Notes under the pieces: generated by a model
The model's database searches: none
Seen by the model: the letters and a program-made list of their open reading frames with translations, nothing else
What the model was told of the DNA's origin: nothing
Program-made: the position numbers and the translations under genes
Shown: in pieces, positions 1 through 5,383 of the stretch
How the letters are laid out: each line of letters starts with the position of its first letter
Numbering within the stretch: position 1 is the first letter of the stretch
Assembly: GCA_025455505.1 (NCBI GenBank)
Contig: JALOMK010000200.1
Span: forward strand, 1-5,383
Reading direction: 5' to 3'
Source of the DNA: Bacteroidales bacterium
Lineage (GTDB): Bacteria > Bacteroidota > Bacteroidia > Bacteroidales > VadinHA17
DNA: 5,383 nt

Positions 1-552
1 ACCGTCAACTACTACGAGCGGATAGGTGCCTGATGATATTGATCCGACGCCCCTGATCCTCATCCTTGGAGTTTCACCAAGCACACCCGTCTGTGTTGTG
101 ACCTGCACACCAGCTGAGCGGCCTGCAAGCTGTGCATCGAAACTTGGCGTTGCGAGCGAGGCGAGGGCCTCTCCCTTAACCGTCGATATAGCACCGGTAA
201 CTTCTCTTTTCTTCTGTGTTCCGTAACCAACTACGACAACTTCGTCGAGCTTGGAAATATCCTGCTCCATAACAACGTCGATGCGTGTCCTTCCTCCTAT
301 CTCGATTTCCTGCGATTTGAAGCCGATAAAGGTGAATACAAGGTTCTGCGCCCCTGAGGGAACGCTGAGGCTGTATTTCCCGTCAACAAGGGTAACTGTA
401 CCAACAGTTGTGCCCTTTACGAGAACGGAGACTCCGGGAACCGGAAGCCCGTCTTCAGAACTTGTCACAGTTCCGGTTACTTGCACTACCTGACCCAGAG
501 CAATTGAAGTTGCCATAAGCAGCAGTGAAAAAAGCGTAAGGATTTTTTTCAT
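1..552 (-). CDS. SusC/RagA family TonB-linked outer-membrane receptor, N-terminal 184 residues (3' end beyond window)
   Basis: This frame runs open from an ATG at 552 to base 1 with no stop, so the gene is cut by the window edge; full-length SusC-family proteins are usually about 1000 residues. The start MKKILTLFSLLLMATSIALG is a signal peptide, with cleavage likely near residue 20. Residues about 25-98 form the carboxypeptidase-regulatory-like beta-sandwich (VTGTVTSSEDGLPVPGVSV, then DGKYSLSVP). Next come the family hallmark DEVVVVGYGTQKKREVTGAI at 103-122 and the start of the TonB plug (RMRIRGVGSI at 164-173, PLVVVDG at 178-184). Such proteins import oligosaccharides, peptides or other large nutrients across the outer membrane with a SusD-like lipoprotein and TonB energy. 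The substrate cannot be read from this part. No sigma/anti-sigma pair lies just upstream; the preceding gene is ftcD, separated by a likely terminator, so it is probably transcribed independently. The family call is very secure. Confidence 0.96.
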   Translation of the reverse strand, partial: MKKILTLFSLLLMATSIALGQVVQVTGTVTSSEDGLPVPGVSVLVKGTTVGTVTLVDGKYSLSVPSGAQNLVFTFIGFKSQEIEIGGRTRIDVVMEQDISKLDEVVVVGYGTQKKREVTGAISTVKGEALASLATPSFDAQLAGRSAGVQVTTQTGVLGETPRMRIRGVGSISSGTYPLVVVDG

Positions 553-569
553 AAGATATAGTTTAGGTT

Positions 570-577
570 TAAAGGTA
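570..577 (-). promoter_or_regulatory. Candidate -7 promoter box for the SusC-like gene
   Basis: Read on the minus strand the bases are TACCTTTA, matching seven of eight positions of the Bacteroidota -7 consensus TAnnTTTG. The box lies in an AT-rich stretch about 18 bases upstream of the ATG. No clear TTTG-like -33 element sits about 19 bases further upstream, and the leader would be short. This is a weak candidate only. Confidence 0.3.
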
Positions 578-685
578 ATTATTCGCATCGCTAATATATC
601 TATTTATTTCTAATGAATTGAAATCAGTCATTGCGGCGTCTTCCAGACAAGCAAATATCAAGTATAAAAAAGCCCCGTGGAAGCC

Positions 686-711
686 AAAAATCCGGGAACC
701 GATATCCCGGA
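686..711 (-). terminator. Rho-independent terminator downstream of ftcD
   Basis: On the minus strand, TCCGGGA (711-705) can pair with TCCCGGA (697-691) to form a 7-bp stem around a 7-nt loop. It is followed directly by five T residues (690-686). It begins about 18 bases after the ftcD stop codon, the usual place for an intrinsic terminator. It would separate the hut genes from the SusC-like gene further along the same strand. The T-run is short, so termination may be incomplete. Confidence 0.6.
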
Positions 712-729
712 ACAATCAAAGATATTCTC

Positions 730-2394
730 TTAAGAGCCTTCATTGATCTTTGCCTCAACCAGCTGAAGGATTTCCCTTTCCTCAATTTCTGCCTTTTTTT
801 CAATTTGAAGGGTTCGTGAAAGTAAGTCTTCAGAAAATACCTTATCTGCAAAACCAGCTAAGTTGATCCGCACATTAAGGGCGGCTCCCCTGATACATGC
901 CCTCACAGCCAGGGCCCCTACACCAGCATCACTGACAGAATTCGGGTTGCCGGTTTTAACCATTGATCTCAGCAGCCCGAAAGATGAAAATGCAGTTTCG
1001 ATTACCCTGAAAGGGACAATTATGGCATTCTTTGTTGCAGCGCCTAATGCATCTCTTCGGGCCTTTTTTTCAGCCTCACTGGCCTTCGGAAGGGCGTATG
1101 CATCCATTATCCTGTTAAAGGCCTCCGTGTCTTCGTCAACCAGCCTCAGGAGTTCTGCCTGTATCTCCCTGCCCATGGCAGCCTGGTCAGAGAATTCCTT
1201 CCATCTTTCATCCCAGCCTCTTTTATGCGATGAGAGATTCGCAACCATTGTACCGAGCGCAACTCCGAATGCACCAATGCAGGCTGATACAGACCCCCCT
1301 CCCGGGGCCGGTGATTCAGATGCGGTTTCGTTCATGAATTCATACAGTGTCATTCCGGCCAGCCTTCCCTGCTGTTTCGACCCCATAACATACTCGATAA
1401 TCTTTTCTTCAGGCCTGAACTGGTGTATGTCGTTAAGTCCCAATGACCTGACGGCAATCTTAATAAGTTCATCATCCGAAACACCTATTGACCTCTCCTG
1501 CCTGAGCAGGAAATACCTTCCGGCATCCAGGAGCGCCCTCAAAGGAATGAGCCCCACGAGTTCAGAACCTGTCACCCTCACACCTCTGGATTCTGCCTTC
1601 CGGCATACTTCATCAAAAGCCATGTGGACCGGAGTCACAGAGATGTTCGTCAGGTTCATTGAAATCTGTGCTATTCCGTATTCTTTAATATACCATCCGA
1701 TTGCCTTGACCGATTTAAGTGTTCCGGGAATCGTGACTTCCTCACCATTTTCATTTTTCACTACACGGCCTTTTTCCCTGACATCGAAAGCGATTGCATT
1801 AGCCCTCCGTGTAGAAGTCGTATTGAGGTTGACATTGAAAGCCACCAGGAAGTCGCGTGCGCCCACTGCAGTGGCACCGGCAGAGGGATTAAACTCTGCA
1901 GGACCAAAATCGGGTTTCCACAAAGGATCGGCGAGTTTCTTCCGCAGTCCCTCATATTCACCTGACCTGCAGTCGGCAAGGTTTCTTCTTTGCTCTGAAA
2001 ATGCCGCATTCTCGTAACAGTACACCGGGATTCCCAGTTCGTTGCCTATCCGTTCCGCCACACTTCTTGCAAGTTCAGCCGTCTCTTCCATTGTAATTCC
2101 CGAAACAGGCACAAAAGGACACACATCAGTGGCTCCCATCCGTGGGTGAGCGCCCTGGTGCTTCGACATATCGATGAGCTCAGCTGCCCTTTTCACACAT
2201 AAAAAGGCAGCTTCAGCAACTGCTGCCGGCTCTCCCACAAAAGTAACCACAGTCCTGTTTGTATCTTTCCCCGGATCAACATCAAGAAGCTTCACCCCTT
2301 CAACTGACTCTATGGCATCAGTTATCTGCCTGATCTTTGCCATGTCCCTGCCCTCGCTGAAATTGGGAACACATTCTACTATTTTCCTGTCCAT
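730..2394 (-). CDS. ftcD: Bifunctional glutamate formimidoyltransferase / formimidoyltetrahydrofolate cyclodeaminase
   Basis: This 554-residue cytoplasmic enzyme ends histidine breakdown. Its first domain moves the formimino group from N-formiminoglutamate to tetrahydrofolate, giving glutamate. Its second converts 5-formimino-THF to 5,10-methenyl-THF plus ammonia. The transferase domain (about 1-325) shows VPNFSEGRD at 9-17, KHQGAHPRMGATDVCPF at 78-94 and NPSAGATAVGARDFLVAFNV at 169-188. His83 in HPRMG corresponds to the catalytic histidine of the mammalian enzyme (His82 as recalled). After a linker, the cyclodeaminase domain (about 345-554) shows SPAPGGGSVSA at 361-371 and GNPNSVSDAGVGALAVRA at 482-499. 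The length is close to mammalian FTCD (541), so both domains are whole. The ATG at 2394 gives the family N-terminus and has an A-rich upstream stretch (ACAAAAAAC), normal for Bacteroidota, with no Shine-Dalgarno. It lies 168 bases downstream of hutI on the same strand and is probably cotranscribed with it. Confidence 0.96.
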   Translation of the reverse strand: MDRKIVECVPNFSEGRDMAKIRQITDAIESVEGVKLLDVDPGKDTNRTVVTFVGEPAAVAEAAFLCVKRAAELIDMSKHQGAHPRMGATDVCPFVPVSGITMEETAELARSVAERIGNELGIPVYCYENAAFSEQRRNLADCRSGEYEGLRKKLADPLWKPDFGPAEFNPSAGATAVGARDFLVAFNVNLNTTSTRRANAIAFDVREKGRVVKNENGEEVTIPGTLKSVKAIGWYIKEYGIAQISMNLTNISVTPVHMAFDEVCRKAESRGVRVTGSELVGLIPLRALLDAGRYFLLRQERSIGVSDDELIKIAVRSLGLNDIHQFRPEEKIIEYVMGSKQQGRLAGMTLYEFMNETASESPAPGGGSVSACIGAFGVALGTMVANLSSHKRGWDERWKEFSDQAAMGREIQAELLRLVDEDTEAFNRIMDAYALPKASEAEKKARRDALGAATKNAIIVPFRVIETAFSSFGLLRSMVKTGNPNSVSDAGVGALAVRACIRGAALNVRINLAGFADKVFSEDLLSRTLQIEKKAEIEEREILQLVEAKINEGS

Positions 2395-2490
2395 GTTTTT
2401 TGTTAGATTATTAAATGCCTTGTCATTTGCCCTTTCGCCCCGATACCTTTATGCCAGTAAGCCTTGATGCCCCGGATCACCCACCCCTGA

Positions 2491-2507
2491 CCCCTCCGGC
2501 GGAGGGG
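2491..2507 (-). repeat. REP-like GC-rich palindromic element
   Basis: CCCCTCC (2491-2497) pairs with GGAGGGG (2501-2507) around a 3-nt loop, giving a perfect 7-bp GC-rich hairpin. On the minus strand the hairpin is preceded by ATT and followed by TCAGGGGTGGG (2490-2480). Hairpins of this form followed by an AGGGGTGGG tail recur between genes in many Bacteroidota genomes, as I recall them. The repeat nature cannot be proved from one copy. No transposase is nearby to explain its movement. Confidence 0.6.
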
Positions 2508-2516
2508 AATCCATTG

Positions 2517-2537
2517 CCGCATACCTCATACCGCATA
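2517..2537 (-). repeat. Short tandem repeat, 3 x 7 nt (TATGMGG)
   Basis: On the minus strand three adjoining 7-nt units read TATGCGG, TATGAGG and TATGCGG, differing at a single base. The array begins 25 bases after the hutI stop codon. The stretch between them holds looser related units (TAACGG, TAAAGG). It may be a replication-slippage microsatellite or part of a larger dispersed element; no function is evident. Confidence 0.65.
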
Positions 2538-2562
2538 CCTTTACACCGTTAGTCGTTCGCCT

Positions 2563-3831
2563 TTAAACCGTTTTTATTATGTTGCCCCTAAGTATTACTG
2601 TATCTATCAGGTCACTGCCAAAAGCATATGGCATAAATTCAAATGAAGGCATTGCTTTTGTAATGAAAAGATTGGCAGTTTTCCCCACAGCTACCGATCC
2701 GTGAGTTTCAGAAAGTCCCATTGCACAGGCTGAGTTTATTGTAACTGCATTTAGAACCTCCTCGGGCAGCATCCTCAGTTTAATGCATGCAAGCGACATG
2801 ACAAGCTTCATATTGCCTGAGGGCGATGAACCCGGATTATAGTCGGAAGCAAGCGCTATCGGGAGCCCGGCCTCTATCATTCGCCGGGCGGGTGGCTCCC
2901 TGAGGCCAAGGAAGAATGCCGAACCAGGAAGCAGTGTCGGCATTGTTTCGCTCCCGAGAAGAGCTTTAATTTCATCCTCGCCGGTACATTCGAGATGGTC
3001 AGCTGAAAGAGCTCCGTACTTAACTGCCACCTGTATGCCACCCGAATAATCCAGCTCATTGGCGTGAATCTTGGCACGGAGTCCGTACTTCAGGCCGGCC
3101 ATGACTATCCTTTCGGTTTCACCGGGTGTAAAGAAGCCCCTGTCGCAGAATACATCTATATAGTCTGCAAGATCTTCCGCAGCCACCACGGGGATCATCT
3201 CATTGATTATAACGTCTATATATTGTTCCCTGTCATTCCGGAACTCTTCCGGGACTGCATGTGCACCAAGGAATGTGGCCTTCACTTCCAGGGGGAATTC
3301 ATTTTTTATACGCCTGATCACTCTCAGCATCTTAAGCTCGTCATCAGTATTTAGCCCGTAACCGCTTTTTATCTCGACCGCCCCTGTACCAAGTCCTATT
3401 ATCTCCCGGATTCTTTCAGCCGACTGCCTGAAAAGTTCATCTTCTGAAGTGTCATGAAGAAGCTTTGCAGAATTCAGTATCCCCCCTCCCCTTCGTGCTA
3501 TCTCCTCGTAGGAAAGGCCCCTGATCTTATCCCTGAACTCTTTTTCACGGCTTCCTGCATATACTATATGAGTGTGTGAATCACAGAAAGATGGAAAGAC
3601 GAAACTGCCGCCGGCATCAATCACTTCCAGATCGCTGCATTCAGCGCTAATCGTTCTTTCGTCAAGGTCGCGCATGGGGCCGAAACCTGAAATTATCCCA
3701 TCCCTTGCATACAGGTATGCATCATCCAGAGTACCGATCTCAGACATTTCCTCTCCTCGTCTGCTCAGAAAGTGTTCACTGTCAGTCTGAACAAGTGTGC
3801 CTATATTCCTTATGAGCAATCCTCCGGCCAT
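2563..3831 (-). CDS. hutI: Imidazolonepropionase
   Basis: This cytoplasmic metal-dependent amidohydrolase opens 4-imidazolone-5-propanoate to N-formimino-L-glutamate, the substrate of the FtcD encoded next. Numbered from the ATG at 3831 (422 residues), the metal-binding HTH in CDSHTHIVYAGS is His86/His88. His256 and Glu259 lie in KIHANELDYSGG, His279 in SADHLECTG, and Asp330 in ASDYNPGSSPSGNM. These match, with a constant 6-7 residue shift, the zinc ligands (His80, His82, His249, Asp324) and catalytic residues (Glu252, His272) recalled for Bacillus subtilis HutI. An in-frame ATG at 3891 would add 20 residues (MKTENSFFDICYLRTLIFHG). I prefer 3831 because MAGGLLIRNIGTLVQ fits the family N-terminus, the length is nearer the usual 405-420, and a likely -7 box lies between the two ATGs. 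The coding frame is intact. A 168-base spacer leads to ftcD. Confidence 0.95.
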   Translation of the reverse strand: MAGGLLIRNIGTLVQTDSEHFLSRRGEEMSEIGTLDDAYLYARDGIISGFGPMRDLDERTISAECSDLEVIDAGGSFVFPSFCDSHTHIVYAGSREKEFRDKIRGLSYEEIARRGGGILNSAKLLHDTSEDELFRQSAERIREIIGLGTGAVEIKSGYGLNTDDELKMLRVIRRIKNEFPLEVKATFLGAHAVPEEFRNDREQYIDVIINEMIPVVAAEDLADYIDVFCDRGFFTPGETERIVMAGLKYGLRAKIHANELDYSGGIQVAVKYGALSADHLECTGEDEIKALLGSETMPTLLPGSAFFLGLREPPARRMIEAGLPIALASDYNPGSSPSGNMKLVMSLACIKLRMLPEEVLNAVTINSACAMGLSETHGSVAVGKTANLFITKAMPSFEFMPYAFGSDLIDTVILRGNIIKTV

Positions 3832-3859
3832 CCCGTGAAAAATTAAGGTTCTAAGGTAG

Positions 3860-3867
3860 CAAATATC
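3860..3867 (-). promoter_or_regulatory. Candidate -7 promoter box for hutI
   Basis: The minus strand reads GATATTTG, seven of eight matches to TAnnTTTG. A second overlapping candidate, TACCTTAG (3858-3851), follows. Transcription would start near 3845-3855, a short leader before the ATG at 3831 but downstream of the alternative ATG at 3891. No clear -33 TTG is visible. Confidence 0.4.
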
Positions 3868-3898
3868 GAAAAAAGAGTTCTCTGTTTTCATTTTTCTT

Positions 3899-3906
3899 TA
3901 TCTTTA
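3899..3906 (+). promoter_or_regulatory. Candidate -7 promoter box for the Omp85-like gene
   Basis: The bases TATCTTTA match seven of eight positions of TAnnTTTG and lie 25 bases before the ATG at 3932. This leaves a short leader typical of this phylum. The region is pyrimidine-rich and AT-rich, so a chance match is quite possible. No convincing -33 box was found. Confidence 0.3.
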
Positions 3907-3931
3907 TCATTAAGAACCAAAACCTCTGACT

Positions 3932-5302
3932 ATGAAAAAATGCTTATCGCTCGCCCTTCTTATCATTTTCTCCCTGTCCGTTGCGGCCCAGGAAAAAGAA
4001 AAAAAGATAAAAACAGGGTGGAAATTCGGTGGTGCCCTGCCTACAATAACATTTGATTCCGACCTGGGCTTCCAGTACGGTGCCCTTGTTGAGTTTTTCA
4101 ACTATGGTGATGGCAGCAGATTCCCCGATTATAACGATCATATATATATGGAAGTGTCGCGTTTCACCAAAGGCAGCGGGATATACAGGATAATGTATGA
4201 GTCCAATACGCTGATACCGGGTGTGCACATGTCCACAGACCTAAGTTATCTGCCTGACCAGGCGAGTCACTTCTACGGATACAACGGCTATGATGCCGTC
4301 TTCAATAAGGAATGGATGGATGATGATCCCGAAAATACCGAATACAGGACAAGAATGTTTTACAGGTATGAAAGAAACCATTTCAGGTTCAAGAATGATT
4401 TCCAGGGGCGACTTGCCGGTGAGCATGTCAAATGGAGCGCAGGATTTGCATTTCAGAATTTTGAGGCTGCTTCGGTAGATATCGACAGGCTGAATAAGGG
4501 AAAAGATGAGCTTTTACCGCCGGTAAGTGAACAACCCGGTCTTTTTGAGCTCTACAAGGACATGGGAATCATAAGTTCCGTTGAGGCTGAAGGTGGCTGG
4601 GTAAACACTGTCAAGGCGGGGATCTCATATGACAGCCGCGATAACAGGCCGAACCCGATGAAAGGACTCTGGACTGAGGCAGGTATAGAAATAGCCCCCA
4701 ACTTCCTTGGAAACGACATGGGTTTCTCGAAGCTTTATGTAACCCACAGGCAATACTTTACCCTTGTTGAGAATGATCTTTCACTCGTATACAGGCTGGG
4801 ATACCAGGGAACCCTTTCAGGAACGACTCCATTTTACTACCAGTCGCAGTTTATAACTTCCATGCTCACCGGGGCCTTCTCGGAGGGGCTCGGCGGATCA
4901 CAGACTCTTCGCGGGGTACTCAGGAACCGCGTTATAGGTGATGCCTTCATTCTCGGCAACGTTGAACTACGCTGGAAACCATTCTATTTCACACTGTTCA
5001 ACCAGGATTGCTATCTCGGACTTAACGGATTCTTCGATATAGGAAAAGTTGTCAAGAGCATTGCGATGCCATCGGATCTCTCGACTAGATTTAATAACAG
5101 TGATATAATCAATCTTATATACACTGAAGACAGCTTTCACGATTACTTCAAGCCCGACACTGAAAGCTTCCACATGAGCGCCGGGGCGAGCATAATGTTC
5201 GCAATGAACCAGAATTTCGTGATTGCAGTTGACATAGGCAAGGCCTTCAACGAACAGGACGGGAACATCGGATTTGCAATAGGACTGAATTACCTCTTCT
5301 AG
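3932..5302 (+). CDS. BamA/TamA-type (Omp85 superfamily, surface-antigen D15) outer-membrane barrel protein without POTRA domains
   Basis: This 456-residue protein starts with a signal peptide (MKKCLSLALLIIFSLSVAAQ, likely cleaved around residue 20; Cys4 is not in a lipobox). The rest has the alternating, aromatic-rich strands of a beta barrel and ends in the aromatic GLNYLF, typical of outer-membrane proteins. Two features point to the bacterial surface-antigen (Omp85) barrel. KAGISYDSRDNRPNPMKGLW at 228-247 resembles the strand-turn opening of the domain. GGSQTLRGVLRNRVIGDAF at 321-339 followed by GNVELRW fits the conserved loop-6 (V/I)RG(F/Y) region, here LRGV. BamA and TamA proteins carry N-terminal POTRA repeats, but here the barrel begins within about 10-20 residues of the mature N-terminus, so there is no room for one. 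It is therefore unlikely to be the main BamA. Its role is unknown; lipid, protein or metabolite translocation is possible. It is transcribed divergently from hutI across a 100-base gap. The ATG at 3932 is supported by the signal peptide. Confidence 0.82.
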   Translation: MKKCLSLALLIIFSLSVAAQEKEKKIKTGWKFGGALPTITFDSDLGFQYGALVEFFNYGDGSRFPDYNDHIYMEVSRFTKGSGIYRIMYESNTLIPGVHMSTDLSYLPDQASHFYGYNGYDAVFNKEWMDDDPENTEYRTRMFYRYERNHFRFKNDFQGRLAGEHVKWSAGFAFQNFEAASVDIDRLNKGKDELLPPVSEQPGLFELYKDMGIISSVEAEGGWVNTVKAGISYDSRDNRPNPMKGLWTEAGIEIAPNFLGNDMGFSKLYVTHRQYFTLVENDLSLVYRLGYQGTLSGTTPFYYQSQFITSMLTGAFSEGLGGSQTLRGVLRNRVIGDAFILGNVELRWKPFYFTLFNQDCYLGLNGFFDIGKVVKSIAMPSDLSTRFNNSDIINLIYTEDSFHDYFKPDTESFHMSAGASIMFAMNQNFVIAVDIGKAFNEQDGNIGFAIGLNYLF

Positions 5303-5339
5303 AGGCGTAATGGCGTAATGGCATAGAGGCGTAAAGGCG
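5300..5339 (+). repeat. Degenerate tandem repeat, 5 x 8 nt (TARWGGCR)
   Basis: Five consecutive 8-nt units fit TARWGGCR. The first (TAGAGGCG) starts on the TAG stop codon of the Omp85-like gene, and unit 4 at 5324 is identical to unit 1. A diverged sixth unit (AAGAACTG) may follow. The same TAAAGGCGAA decamer seen at 5332-5341 also overlaps the hutI stop codon on the other strand (2565-2556), which suggests a dispersed repeat family. No terminator hairpin with a T-run was seen here. Confidence 0.6.
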
Positions 5340-5365
5340 AAGAACTGCTGATATAATAAGTGACT

Positions 5366-5381
5366 TGCAGGACTGCAGGAC
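5366..5381 (+). repeat. Tandem repeat, 2 x 8 nt (TGCAGGAC)
   Basis: Two perfect adjoining copies of TGCAGGAC lie at the extreme right of the window. The array may continue beyond it, so its length is unknown. It has the same 8-nt period as the neighbouring TARWGGCR array but a different sequence. Confidence 0.55.
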
Positions 5382-5383
5382 CG

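Larger units (their letters stand above)
2395..2562. other. Repeat-rich spacer between hutI and ftcD
   Basis: This 168-base gap between two genes of one pathway is longer than a usual operon spacer. It contains a GC-rich palindrome (2491-2507), a triple 7-nt tandem repeat (2517-2537) and two copies of the 9-mer ATACCTTTA (2443-2451 and 2535-2543) on either side of the palindrome. I see no credible reading frame and no good promoter box for ftcD. I infer that repeat elements were inserted or have expanded here. The palindrome could form an RNA hairpin in a hutI-ftcD transcript, but it lacks a T-run and is not a typical terminator. Confidence 0.6.

Noticed and set aside
26..493. Plus-strand open frames at 26-226 and 251-493
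   Set aside because: They are antisense to the N-terminal part of the SusC-like receptor, whose minus-strand translation shows all family hallmarks.
612..632. Short inverted repeat AATGA / TCATT upstream of the SusC-like gene as an operator
   Set aside because: Only five AT-rich pairs around an 11-base gap; this is expected by chance in such a region.
624..851. Small open frames on both strands around the ftcD 3' end (624-851 minus, 631-819 plus)
   Set aside because: Both overlap the 3' end of ftcD and run through the terminator hairpin; their products are basic, low-complexity and show no family features.
863..2017. A 384-codon plus-strand open frame opposite ftcD
   Set aside because: It lies wholly antisense to a clearly real two-domain enzyme. 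Its translation is Ser/Ala/Pro-rich with no recognisable domain, and it has no start context or separate promoter. It is a shadow of the ftcD coding frame.
5293..5305. Small hairpin CCTCT-TCT-AGAGG over the stop codon of the Omp85-like gene as a terminator
   Set aside because: The stem is only 5 bp, there is no following T-run, and it overlaps the coding end and the tandem repeat.
1..5383. A new defence, mobile or secretion system hidden in the window
   Set aside because: All long coding frames belong to known families (SusC, FtcD, HutI, Omp85-type barrel), and the gaps are short and hold only repeats, promoters and a terminator.

Overview
The window looks like ordinary chromosomal DNA from a member of the Bacteroidota. 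The evidence is a SusC/RagA-type TonB-dependent receptor with its N-terminal carboxypeptidase-like domain, start codons preceded by A-rich sequence rather than a Shine-Dalgarno, partial matches to the Bacteroidota -7 promoter box (TAnnTTTG), and GC-rich palindromic intergenic repeats of a kind common in that phylum. No rRNA, tRNA, CRISPR array, transposase or phage gene was seen. The genus cannot be fixed from this sequence; an environmental Bacteroidales- or Marinilabiliales-like organism is a guess.

Layout: Bases 1-552 (minus strand) hold the first 184 codons of a SusC-like outer-membrane receptor, cut off by the window edge. Bases 553-729 are non-coding, with a likely rho-independent terminator for the gene to the right and a weak promoter candidate for the receptor. 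Bases 730-2394 (minus) encode a two-domain formimidoyltransferase-cyclodeaminase (FtcD). Bases 2395-2562 are a repeat-bearing spacer with a REP-like palindrome and short tandem repeats. Bases 2563-3831 (minus) encode imidazolonepropionase (HutI), with a possible but less likely earlier start at 3891. Bases 3832-3931 are a short AT-rich divergent promoter region. Bases 3932-5302 (plus) encode a secreted BamA/TamA-type (Omp85 superfamily) beta-barrel protein with no visible POTRA domains. Bases 5300-5383 carry 8-nt-period tandem repeats.

How the genes work together: hutI and ftcD lie in the same direction and encode the last steps of histidine degradation. HutI opens imidazolonepropionate to N-formiminoglutamate. 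FtcD moves the formimino group to tetrahydrofolate, releasing glutamate, and then deaminates it to 5,10-methenyl-tetrahydrofolate and ammonia. The histidase (hutH) and urocanase (hutU) genes are not in the window. The SusC-like receptor and the Omp85-like barrel are outer-membrane proteins with no evident metabolic link to the hut genes.

I did not find a convincing undescribed system. The items most worth a second look are the repeat families in the spacers, the HutI start site and the short POTRA-less Omp85-type protein.
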